The position numbers were made by a program, and so were the translations under genes. The notes under the pieces were generated by a model. It was not told where the DNA came from, searched no databases, and was given only the letters and a program-made list of their open reading frames with translations. From Eubacterium_G segne (lineage in GTDB: Bacteria; Bacillota; Clostridia; Lachnospirales; Lachnospiraceae), in contig NZ_JACOOZ010000009.1 of NCBI RefSeq assembly GCF_014287775.1, positions 62,001 through 126,000 on the forward strand: a stretch of DNA of 64,000 nucleotides, read 5' to 3'. Shown here piece after piece: positions 25,931-33,730 of the stretch (position 1 is its first letter; every line of letters starts with the position of its first letter).

Positions 25931-28294
25931 ATGAATATGTATGAAACAAATTGTGAAAAGGGATTAACCAAAAGTCAGGTTCAGGAAAGAATTGGCCGTG
26001 GACTTGTAAATACAGCTGTTGATTCCGTTGAAAAAACCACAAGAGAAATTATCATTGAAAATACATTCACATATTTTAATATGATTTTTGTGTTTTTGGC
26101 AGTGTTAGTATGTATAGCCGGTTCATTTAGAAGCTTAACCTTTTTGCCGGTTGTTATAGGAAACACGTTGATTGGAATATTTCAGGAAATAAGGGCAAGA
26201 AACGTTCTTGAAAAAATGAATATTTTAAATGCCCCATCCACTACAGTAATAAGAGACGGAGTGGAAATGGAGGTTGGCTCTCAGGAGCTGGTTTTAGATG
26301 ACATAGTTGTTTTCCATGGAGGTGAACAGATACCGGCAGATGCCATTGTGGTAAAGGGTGAGGTTTCCGTAAATGAATCCCTACTTACAGGAGAATCAGA
26401 TGAACTTACCAAAACACCGGGAATGCATTTGCTGTCAGGAAGTTTTATTGTGTCAGGGGAGTGCTACGCAAGACTGGAAAAAGTAGGGGAAGAATCCTAT
26501 ATTTCAAAGCTTACCCTTGAAGCTAAAAAAATGGGTAGTGGCGAGCAGTCAGAAATGATTAGGGATATTAACAAACTGGTAAAATGGGTTGGCATTATAA
26601 TTATTCCTGTGGGAATCATTTTGTTTGCTCAGGGATTTGTGTTTAATAAGGAAGGTTTCAGCCAAAGCATAGTGTCTATGGTAGCAGCTGTTATAGGTAT
26701 GATTCCTGAGGGATTATATCTTTTAACCACTGTGGCACTGGCAGTAAGCACCATACGACTTGCCAAGCAAAGGGTACTTCTTCATGACATGAAAAGTATA
26801 GAAACATTGGCAAGAGTAGATGTGTTATGTGTTGATAAAACAGGAACCATTACAGAAAATAAAATGACAGTTAATGACCTTGTTTATTCAGAAGAAATAC
26901 CTAAGGAAGTGACAGATAATCTTGAAACCATAATTAGTGATTTTGCCTCTAACATGACTTCTGATAATATAACAATGGAAGCTATAAAGGAACGTTTTAA
27001 GGATGTTAGTGGAAGAAGCGCAGTAAGCAAAACATCATTTTCATCAAAGGTTAAGTATTGTAGTGTGACTTATTCTGATGAATGTTATGTATTAGGTGCC
27101 CCTGAAATGGTTCTTAGGGAGGATTACGAATTTTATGCTGACAGCATAGGGGAATATACCAATAAAGGATACAGAGTTCTTGCCTTTGGTAAATATTTAG
27201 GAAAGGCTGACGGAAATCCTCTTACTGAAAAGGTTATTCCTTATGGTTTTATAACATTATCCAATGCAGTCCGTGAAAAGGCACCTGACACATTCAGGTA
27301 TTTTGAAAAGCAGGGGGTTAACGTTAAGGTTATTTCAGGAGACAATCCGGCTACAGTTTCTGAAGTGGCAAGACAGGCAAAAATTTCAGGAGCAGAAAAT
27401 TATGTGGATGCCACATCTCTTGCAACAGATGAGGATATAGAAAAGGCAGTACAAAAATACACTGTATTTGGACGTGTAACACCAAAGCAAAAACAGAAAA
27501 TAGTTAAGGCACTGCAAGGTCAGGGACACACCGTGGCAATGACGGGAGATGGCGTAAATGATATTTTGGCAATGAAGGATGCAGATTGTAGTGTGGCAAT
27601 GGCGTCAGGTAGCGAGGCAGCAGCTCAGGCATCTCAGGTGGTATTGCTAGAGTCGGATTTTTCCTGTATGCCATCAGTAGTTTTAGAAGGAAGACGTGTT
27701 GTAAATAACATACAGCGTTCAGCCAGTCTGTTTTTGGTAAAAAACATATTTTCCTTCCTTATGTCAATATTCTCGGCGGTATTTATGATGACTTATCCTC
27801 TAGAACCGTCTCAGATATCATTAATTAGCGGATTTACAATAGGTATTCCGGCATTTTTCCTTGCCATGGAGCCTAACAAAAGCCGAATCAAAGGAAAGTT
27901 TATTATTAATGTCTTCCTAAGAGCATTGCCGGCAGGACTTACGGATTTAATAGCTGTAGGTGCCATAGTGTGGTGCGGAAAGGTATTCGGTCTGTCTTCG
28001 GCAGAAGTGGCAACAGCGGCAACAATGCTGTTATGCATGATTGGCTTTATGGTATTATTTAAGATAAGCGAACCAATGAACAAATACAGAGCTATTGTTC
28101 TTGTAGGAAATCTTATTGCATTACTGATATGTGGAATATTCTTTAATGACTTATTTGCGTTAAGTGGAATGTCTGCCAGCTGTATATTGCTGTTTATCAT
28201 GTTCTCCTTTGCGTCAGAATCAATGTTTAGATGGCTGACACTTTTAGTTAAGAAAATGAAAAATTTTAAATTCGTAAGAAGATTAGTGGAATAA
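25931..28294 (+). CDS. Cation-transporting P-type ATPase (Exp7/CaxP-like)
   Basis: The 787-residue P-type ATPase has the TGES actuator loop (153-156), IPEGL in M4 (259-262), phosphorylated D302 in DKTGTITEN, and hinge motif TGDGVNDILAMKDAD. Membrane helices lie at about 47-85, 215-275 and in a six-helix C-terminal block. The short N-terminus lacks heavy-metal domains, and the whole resembles the Exp7 group of Firmicutes, one member of which (pneumococcal CaxP) exports calcium. Calcium is therefore the leading guess. It is monocistronic, with an inverted repeat at its promoter. A second in-frame ATG at 25937 is possible as start. Confidence 0.9.
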   Translation: MNMYETNCEKGLTKSQVQERIGRGLVNTAVDSVEKTTREIIIENTFTYFNMIFVFLAVLVCIAGSFRSLTFLPVVIGNTLIGIFQEIRARNVLEKMNILNAPSTTVIRDGVEMEVGSQELVLDDIVVFHGGEQIPADAIVVKGEVSVNESLLTGESDELTKTPGMHLLSGSFIVSGECYARLEKVGEESYISKLTLEAKKMGSGEQSEMIRDINKLVKWVGIIIIPVGIILFAQGFVFNKEGFSQSIVSMVAAVIGMIPEGLYLLTTVALAVSTIRLAKQRVLLHDMKSIETLARVDVLCVDKTGTITENKMTVNDLVYSEEIPKEVTDNLETIISDFASNMTSDNITMEAIKERFKDVSGRSAVSKTSFSSKVKYCSVTYSDECYVLGAPEMVLREDYEFYADSIGEYTNKGYRVLAFGKYLGKADGNPLTEKVIPYGFITLSNAVREKAPDTFRYFEKQGVNVKVISGDNPATVSEVARQAKISGAENYVDATSLATDEDIEKAVQKYTVFGRVTPKQKQKIVKALQGQGHTVAMTGDGVNDILAMKDADCSVAMASGSEAAAQASQVVLLESDFSCMPSVVLEGRRVVNNIQRSASLFLVKNIFSFLMSIFSAVFMMTYPLEPSQISLISGFTIGIPAFFLAMEPNKSRIKGKFIINVFLRALPAGLTDLIAVGAIVWCGKVFGLSSAEVATAATMLLCMIGFMVLFKISEPMNKYRAIVLVGNLIALLICGIFFNDLFALSGMSASCILLFIMFSFASESMFRWLTLLVKKMKNFKFVRRLVE

Positions 28295-28328
28295 AAAAAT
28301 CCCGGGCAGATAAATAAACTGTCCGGGA
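28292..28328 (-). terminator. Terminator for TetR gene, shared with the P-type ATPase
   Basis: TCCCGGGCAG (28300-28309) pairs with CTGTCCGGGA (28319-28328). The seven-base A-run on the + strand gives a T-run for minus-strand transcripts. The + side has only a weak T tract. Confidence 0.88.
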
Positions 28329-28338
28329 CTTTAAAGTT

Positions 28339-28893
28339 TTATGTTAAAGATAGATTATTACGTTTGATAAGTGAGATAACAATGTCTACTATTTCATCCA
28401 CCGATTCGGATTTTCCCAATTCTTCCCATTTAAGAAAGGTATTTAAAAGGGCACCGGCATAAAAATATAGTTCGTAAACGGAACCGTTGTATTCAGGATA
28501 AACATATTTAAGCATAAAATCATTTAAGGCTTCCACTATTATATAATATTGTCTTGCATCAGACATAGTAAGGAGAAAATCGGCATATTTATCAAAAAAC
28601 AAAATGGCATCTTTAATATGGGATTTGTCCTGAAATTCACTCATGGTAAAATGATTACCCGTGGTTTCAAGATAACCGGCAATTATTTCCTGCATATAAT
28701 CTTTTATAACATCATTTTTGGTATGATAATATTTATAAAAGGTCATTCTGGAAACTCCGGCTTTTTTTACAATATCAGATACTGTAATATGTTCAAAATC
28801 TCCTGATTTAAGTAATTCCGTTATTGCCTGACCTATACATTGTCTTGTAAAAAGATTTCTTTTTGTAAAATTACTAAAAGGTAAATACTTCAT
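28339..28893 (-). CDS. TetR/AcrR-family transcriptional regulator
   Basis: The ATG at 28893 is chosen: GGAG lies 7 bases before it, inside the codons of an alternative start at 28905. The product has 184 residues. The N-terminal helix-turn-helix (about 20-63) reads AITELLKSGDFEHITVSDI, then KKAGVSRMTFYKYYHTKNDV, a textbook TetR pattern. The C-terminal ligand domain resembles the TetR_C_8 type (dihydroxyacetone kinase regulator-like proteins). It is convergent to the P-type ATPase and divergent from degV, which it may control; inverted repeats lie between. Confidence 0.85.
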   Translation of the reverse strand: MKYLPFSNFTKRNLFTRQCIGQAITELLKSGDFEHITVSDIVKKAGVSRMTFYKYYHTKNDVIKDYMQEIIAGYLETTGNHFTMSEFQDKSHIKDAILFFDKYADFLLTMSDARQYYIIVEALNDFMLKYVYPEYNGSVYELYFYAGALLNTFLKWEELGKSESVDEIVDIVISLIKRNNLSLT

Positions 28894-28941
28894 AAAAAAC
28901 TCCATATCAAAATAAGTTTACACTTAATGTGCTTTTGTAAA

Positions 28942-29000
28942 TTGTATCACATAATAAATAGTTATACAATAACAAGTAGTAATAAAAACTACATATGTAG
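28942..29000. promoter_or_regulatory. Inverted repeats between TetR regulator and degV
   Basis: CTACATATGTAG (28989-29000) is a perfect 12-bp palindrome just before the degV ribosome site. TTGTAT (28942-28947) and ATACAA (28964-28969) form a wider pair. Either could be a TetR operator. Confidence 0.4.
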
Positions 29001-29015
29001 CAAAGGAGATAAGAA

Positions 29016-29861
29016 ATGAAGTATGGCATAATTGTTGATTCAGGGTGTGATTTAAGAGTATTGGATAATTCCACTGAATCGGATATTTACTATAAGAGAA
29101 TACCTCTTACCCTAAGAGTAGGAGAAAAAGAATATATAGATGATGAAAATTTGGATATTGAAGAGTTTATGAAGGATATGAAAGGATATCACGGAAAAAC
29201 CAGTAGTGCTGCACCGGCACCTCAGGAATGGTACGATGGATTTATGATGGCAGATGAGATTTTTGCCATTGCCCTTACAAGTGAATTGTCAGGAAGCTAT
29301 AACAGTGCCATGGTAGCCAAAAAGATGGCGAATGAAAAGTACCCTCACAAGAAAATTCATGTAATAGATTCAAAATCGGCAGGCCCGGGTCTGGCAATGA
29401 TTGCCATTAAGCTAAAGGAAATATTAGACAGTGACGTGGAATTTGACAAAGCAGTGGAAATGATAGAAGTCTATAGGGATAAAACAAAGCTTTTATTTGT
29501 ATTGGAAACTCTTGATAATCTTATGAAAAACGGCAGGGTAAGCAGAATACAGGGAAGCATGGCAGGAATTTTAGGAATAAAGATACTGTGCGGAGCCAGT
29601 GACCATGGCACTATAGATGTCTTAAAAAAATGTAGGGGAAAGCTAAGTGCTTATGATAATCTCATAAAGGAAATGGGAAATAAAGGATATAACAGTGGAA
29701 AAGTTATAATAAGTCATTGTTTTAACAATGAAAAATCAGATTATATAAGAAGTAAAATAGAAAATATATATCGGAATGCCTCGATAGAAAAAATAAGTGC
29801 AGGTGGTTTGTGCAGCTATTATGCAGAATATGGTGGAGTTATGGTGGCATTTGAGGGATAA
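29016..29861 (+). CDS. DegV family fatty-acid-binding protein
   Basis: The 281-residue protein has the DegV/FakB fold: it opens YGIIVDSGCDL, has the TSSAAPAPQEW fatty-acid site near residue 62, and the SGSYNSA and VIDSKSAGPG segments. FakB proteins bind a fatty acid and present it to the kinase FakA for phosphorylation and phospholipid synthesis. No FakA is in the window. A strong ribosome site (AAAGGAGATAAG) and terminator suggest a single-gene transcript. A second DegV gene lies at 61045. Confidence 0.9.
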   Translation: MKYGIIVDSGCDLRVLDNSTESDIYYKRIPLTLRVGEKEYIDDENLDIEEFMKDMKGYHGKTSSAAPAPQEWYDGFMMADEIFAIALTSELSGSYNSAMVAKKMANEKYPHKKIHVIDSKSAGPGLAMIAIKLKEILDSDVEFDKAVEMIEVYRDKTKLLFVLETLDNLMKNGRVSRIQGSMAGILGIKILCGASDHGTIDVLKKCRGKLSAYDNLIKEMGNKGYNSGKVIISHCFNNEKSDYIRSKIENIYRNASIEKISAGGLCSYYAEYGGVMVAFEG

Positions 29862-29865
29862 AAGT

Positions 29866-29936
29866 GTACAAAAGGAAGAAAACAGTGGGTTAAATCTCAT
29901 AATCTAAGGTGTTTTCTTCCTTTTTTGTACCTTTTT
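29866..29936 (+). terminator. Strong terminator after degV
   Basis: GTACAAAAGGAAGAAAACA (from 29866) pairs with TGTTTTCTTCCTTTTTTGTAC after a loop of about 25 bases, followed by Ts. Confidence 0.9.
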
Positions 29937-30271
29937 AACATAAGAAATTGTGTATTTTGTATATACTCATAAAATATAAAAAATAGTTGAAAAGAGATAA
30001 AAAAGGATTTTTGGACAAAATGCACAATTTTGTAAACGTTTTTATGCAATTTAGAACACATTTATTTGTGTATTTTATTTCTAATGGTAATATTGACATA
30101 TAAATCCATAAATGTTATCATTAGTTTAACGTTAAACGCATAAACTAATATAACGATTTCGTTAGAAAGTGTTCTAAAGGAGGAATTGTTAAGAGGGTGC
30201 CTTACACAAGGCAAATGTGTAGTTGAACGATAAACTAAACTAATTAAATTAATCAGATGGGAGGATCAGAA
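29937..30271 (+). promoter_or_regulatory. Control region of the alpha-glucoside ABC/GH65 operon
   Basis: No gene lies here. TTGACA (30093-30098) and TATCAT (30116-30121) at 17-base spacing form a near-perfect promoter. The operator palindrome starts 3 bases later. TTGTAAACGTTTTTA (30030-30044) matches the catabolite-control (cre) consensus with one mismatch. TAACGA-TT-TCGTTA (30151-30164) is another inverted repeat in the leader, and TGCCTT-acac-AAGGCA (30197-30212) a small hairpin. The leader is about 145 bases, long enough for post-transcriptional control. Confidence 0.7.
30124..30137. promoter_or_regulatory. LacI-type operator, site 1
   Basis: GTTTAACGTTAAAC is a perfect palindrome with a central CG, typical of LacI-family operators. 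It starts 31 bases after the first base of the -35 box, exactly as at the surface-protein promoter (44232-44245). A one-mismatch copy is in the LacI regulator's own upstream region. Confidence 0.82.
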
Positions 30272-31699
30272 ATGAGAAAAAAGAGATTATTAAGTTTAGC
30301 ACTCGTTGCAGCTCTTTCAGTTACAATGTTAGCTGGCTGTGGCGGAAAGAAATCAACAGAATCTGAAACTAACAAAGATGGTTCAGATAAGGTTAAAATC
30401 ACATTAGGTATTTGGCCAGGTGAGGATTTAGCAGAAAACATTCCTACATTTGAAGGATACCAGAAGACAATGCAGAAGTTACATCCAAACGTAACTTGTG
30501 ACCCAGCACCTTATACATATGCTACAGATACATTCGTATCATTAGCACAGTCAGGCAACTGCCCAACAATCTTCGAATCATGGTTCACAGAGCCACAGAA
30601 GTTAATTAAGCAGGGACTTATCGCAGATGTAACAGATGAGTTAAAGAAACGTGGATGGCTTGATGATATGAACGATAACATCAAGGGACTTTTATCAGAT
30701 TCAGACGGAAAAGTTTACGGTGTTCCTAGAGATGCTTACGGCTTAGGACTTATGTGCAACGTAGAACTTTTTGAAAAAGCAGGTTTAGTAGATGAAAACG
30801 GAGTTCCAAAATTCCCTAAGACATTTGATGAATTAGCAGAAACAGCTAAGAAAATCAAGGAAAAGACAGGCGCTGCAGGACTTTGCTTACTTGCAAAGGA
30901 CAACTCAGGTGGATGGCATTTCTCAAACATCGCTTGGAACTTTGGTGCTAAGTTAGTAACAGATAACGGTGATGGAACATATACATCAAACCTTAACTCA
31001 AAAGAAGCAGTTGCGGCTATGCAGTATGTAAGTGATCTTAAGTGGAAATATGATGTATTAACAGCTGACCCGACAGCAGAAGATTGGGGAACAGGTTTCC
31101 AGCAGTTAGGAACAGGCGGAGCAGCTATGTATATCGCAGCTAACGATGCTGTAGCTCAGCCAACACAGACAAACGGACTTGACGTTAAAAAATTAGCATT
31201 AGGCGCTATGCCGGCAGGACCAAACGGAGATCAGTATTCATTAACAGGTGGTACACCTTACATGTTCTCTAAAGATGCTACACCAGAACAGATTAGTGCA
31301 GCATTTGACTTCCTTGAAGTTATGGGTAAAGCTCCAGAAGCTAATGACACAACAATTAAGGGTATGGAAGCTGATGCAGCTAACCGTAAACAGAATGGTG
31401 TTCCTGTAATCCAGACATTCCCATGCTGGACAAACAAGGAATATGTTGATGCAAACAACAAAGTTGTAGAAGAATACTCAAACGTTGATACAGCAATGTT
31501 CCAGCAGTTCTTCGATGCAGTTAACAAAGAAGGTAACCTTCATACAGAAGAACCTGGTGATGCACAGGAAATGTATGCACAGCTTACAAACGTTCTTCAG
31601 GCAGTTATCACAAACAAAGATGCTGACATCCAGAAACTTATGGACACAGCTAATTCAAACTACCAGAAGACATTAGACAGCGAATTCAAGAAGAACTAA
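30272..31699 (+). CDS. Sugar ABC transporter substrate-binding lipoprotein
   Basis: The ATG at 30272 follows GGGAGGATCAGAA; an in-frame ATG 15 bases earlier overlaps this ribosome site. The product has 475 residues. Its lipoprotein signal ends TMLAGC with lipidated C23. The mature part is a family-1 extracellular solute-binding protein of the oligosaccharide (MalE/MsmE) type, with GTPYMFSKDATPEQI near residue 335. It would capture the oligosaccharide outside the membrane for the two permeases downstream. Its many AAC, ATC and TTC codons suggest very high expression. A hairpin follows the gene. It is under LacI-type operator site 1. Confidence 0.93.
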   Translation: MRKKRLLSLALVAALSVTMLAGCGGKKSTESETNKDGSDKVKITLGIWPGEDLAENIPTFEGYQKTMQKLHPNVTCDPAPYTYATDTFVSLAQSGNCPTIFESWFTEPQKLIKQGLIADVTDELKKRGWLDDMNDNIKGLLSDSDGKVYGVPRDAYGLGLMCNVELFEKAGLVDENGVPKFPKTFDELAETAKKIKEKTGAAGLCLLAKDNSGGWHFSNIAWNFGAKLVTDNGDGTYTSNLNSKEAVAAMQYVSDLKWKYDVLTADPTAEDWGTGFQQLGTGGAAMYIAANDAVAQPTQTNGLDVKKLALGAMPAGPNGDQYSLTGGTPYMFSKDATPEQISAAFDFLEVMGKAPEANDTTIKGMEADAANRKQNGVPVIQTFPCWTNKEYVDANNKVVEEYSNVDTAMFQQFFDAVNKEGNLHTEEPGDAQEMYAQLTNVLQAVITNKDADIQKLMDTANSNYQKTLDSEFKKN

Positions 31700-31744
31700 T
31701 TGTCTAAGTTATATAGAAACTAATAGTGTTATTTAAAAACTAAC

Positions 31745-31776
31745 GGGCAGGTGAACAACACTGTTCACCTGCCTTT
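31745..31776 (+). other. Intra-operon hairpin after binding-protein gene
   Basis: GGCAGGTGAACA (31746-31757) pairs with TGTTCACCTGCC (31762-31773), followed by only three Ts. Such structures commonly allow partial read-through and protect the upstream messenger, giving excess binding protein over permeases. Confidence 0.75.
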
Positions 31777-31844
31777 ACTAAAAATAGACGAAGGGCGTAC
31801 CCCGTCCCGTAGTGTAATAAACTTATTTTAGGAGGGGTTTTTCA

Positions 31845-32756
31845 TTGAGCAAAAAGAGAAGTAATAAGGGTTATGCGGTTCCGAAAAAGAAATTTGGAAA
31901 ATCAGATATAATGGGTTGGCTCATTATGATTCCAACACTTGTCCTTTTCACATTCTTTGTATGGGAACCATTGATTGAAAGTATAAGATTATCGCTACAT
32001 TCAGCGAGAGGAGTAGAAATACAGGAATTTGTAGGGTTACAAAACTATATTGATGTATTTAATGATGTAAGTTTTAATGCTGCATTTGCTAATACATTCA
32101 AGTACATCGGATGGTCATTAGTCATCGGATTTGTAGTACCAATTATTTTGGCTATATTCATCAGTGAGACAATAAGAGGAAAGAGCTTTTTCAGATTTGC
32201 AGTATACTTCCCGAACATGGTTCCGGGTATGGCTGTATCACTTCTTTGGGTTTATTTCTTCAAACCGGGTCCTACTGGTGTTCTGAATATATTGTTAGGA
32301 AAGTGTGGTATAGCACCAAGTGTGTGGTTGAACAACGCGGCATTAACTATTCCACTTATCGTAATTGCATTAACATGGAAGGGAGCAGGTTCTACAGCAC
32401 TTATTTACATGGCGGGTATTAGTGGAATCAATCCTGAATATTATGAAGCAGCAGCAATTGACGGAGCAGGAATTTGGAGAAGAATTTTCCATATTACAGT
32501 TCCTTGCATATTAAATCTTGGAAGAACAATGTTGATTCTTCAGGTAATATCAGTGTTCCAGATATTGTACGAGCCGTTAGTATTGACCAACGGTGGACCA
32601 AACAATGCAAGTTTGTCCATTATGCTTTTAGTATATAAGTATGCATTTACTAAGTACGATTATCCAAAGGCAGCAGCACTTTCAGTTATTATTTGTGTAG
32701 TTCTTATTTTGTTAAGTGGATTATATATGAAACTTACAAAATCAAAAGATGAGTAG
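31845..32756 (+). CDS. Sugar ABC transporter permease (MalF/MsmF type)
   Basis: The TTG start at 31845 is supported by AGGAGGGG at good spacing; no better ATG lies near. The 303-residue protein has six membrane helices and the permease EAA loop (EAAAIDGAGIWRRIFHITVP, about residues 205-224), which docks on the ATPase. It lies between the binding protein and the second permease, which starts 11 bases after it. No ATPase gene exists in this operon, so a shared MsmX/MsmK-type ATPase encoded elsewhere must energise it (known for this class). Confidence 0.93.
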   Translation: MSKKRSNKGYAVPKKKFGKSDIMGWLIMIPTLVLFTFFVWEPLIESIRLSLHSARGVEIQEFVGLQNYIDVFNDVSFNAAFANTFKYIGWSLVIGFVVPIILAIFISETIRGKSFFRFAVYFPNMVPGMAVSLLWVYFFKPGPTGVLNILLGKCGIAPSVWLNNAALTIPLIVIALTWKGAGSTALIYMAGISGINPEYYEAAAIDGAGIWRRIFHITVPCILNLGRTMLILQVISVFQILYEPLVLTNGGPNNASLSIMLLVYKYAFTKYDYPKAAALSVIICVVLILLSGLYMKLTKSKDE

Positions 32757-32767
32757 GAGGTGCGGTA

Positions 32768-33646
32768 ATGTTTTTTAAGAAATATATGGACAAAACAGAC
32801 GGAGCTATCAGAGGCTTCGATGTTAAGTCAAAAAGAGTTAAGATTATTTGCCTTCTTATAGTTTTAGTATGTTTAATATTCTCAGTAATAGCTATTTATC
32901 CGGCGTTCTGGGTAATGGTTTCGGGTTTTAAGGATATTAAAGAATTTACTACAGAGGCAACATTGTTCCCTAAAGTTTTTGATTTTAGCGGATTTAAGTA
33001 TACATGGGATAAGTTAAACTTTGCAGTATACTACAAAAACTCACTTATCATGGTAGTTGGATGTGTTTTATGCGCAATCTTCTTTAACGGATTGTTAGCA
33101 TATGCACTTGCTATCCTTAAACCAAAGGGACATAAAGTTATTAACGGACTTGTAATGTGGAGTCTTCTTATTCCTACAACAACAAGTATCGTAGCTTTAT
33201 TCGTAAACATTAACAGATTAGGCCTTACAGGAACATTTATTCCACTTTGGCTTTCATATGGCGCAAATGCCTTTTGGGTAGTTCTTTTCAAGGAATTCTT
33301 TGAAGGACTGCCAAAAGAACTGATAGAGGCAGCAAAGATTGACGGATGTAATATATTCCAGATTTTCTATAAGATTGTGTTACCTTTATCAAAACCGATT
33401 ATTATGGTTATAATAATCTTCTCAGTAACAGCTGCATGGTCAGACTTCCTGTTACCATATTTAGTACTTAACGGTTCAGGAAATGAAACGGTTATGGTTA
33501 AGCTTTACGCTTACTCAGCAGCTCATACAACACAGATAGATATGATCAGAGCAATATTCTTCTCAATTATTCCTCCGACAATTATCTTCTTGTTGTTCCA
33601 GAAGCAAATTACAGATGGTGCCGCTGGCGGTGCTGTCAAAGGTTAG
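32768..33646 (+). CDS. Sugar ABC transporter permease (MalG/MsmG type)
   Basis: The 292-residue protein has six membrane helices. Its EAA motif, ELIEAAKIDGCNIFQIFYKI, lies near residue 185. It pairs with the upstream permease for oligosaccharide import. The ribosome site is AGGAGGTGCGGTA, overlapping the end of the previous gene. The GH65 phosphorylase follows 84 bases later without a clear terminator, so import and phosphorolysis are probably co-transcribed. Confidence 0.93.
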   Translation: MFFKKYMDKTDGAIRGFDVKSKRVKIICLLIVLVCLIFSVIAIYPAFWVMVSGFKDIKEFTTEATLFPKVFDFSGFKYTWDKLNFAVYYKNSLIMVVGCVLCAIFFNGLLAYALAILKPKGHKVINGLVMWSLLIPTTTSIVALFVNINRLGLTGTFIPLWLSYGANAFWVVLFKEFFEGLPKELIEAAKIDGCNIFQIFYKIVLPLSKPIIMVIIIFSVTAAWSDFLLPYLVLNGSGNETVMVKLYAYSAAHTTQIDMIRAIFFSIIPPTIIFLLFQKQITDGAAGGAVKG

Positions 33647-33730
33647 AATATATAGTGTGCTGTCGGCATTTCCTCCTTTATGCCGACTAGCAGACTATAA
33701 CTGTATTTAAAGAAAAAATGGAGTGGAATT

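Noticed and set aside
31745..31776. Operon end after the binding-protein gene
   Set aside because: The hairpin lacks a proper T-run, and the permease genes that must work with the binding protein follow. It is better read as a partial-read-through stabiliser.
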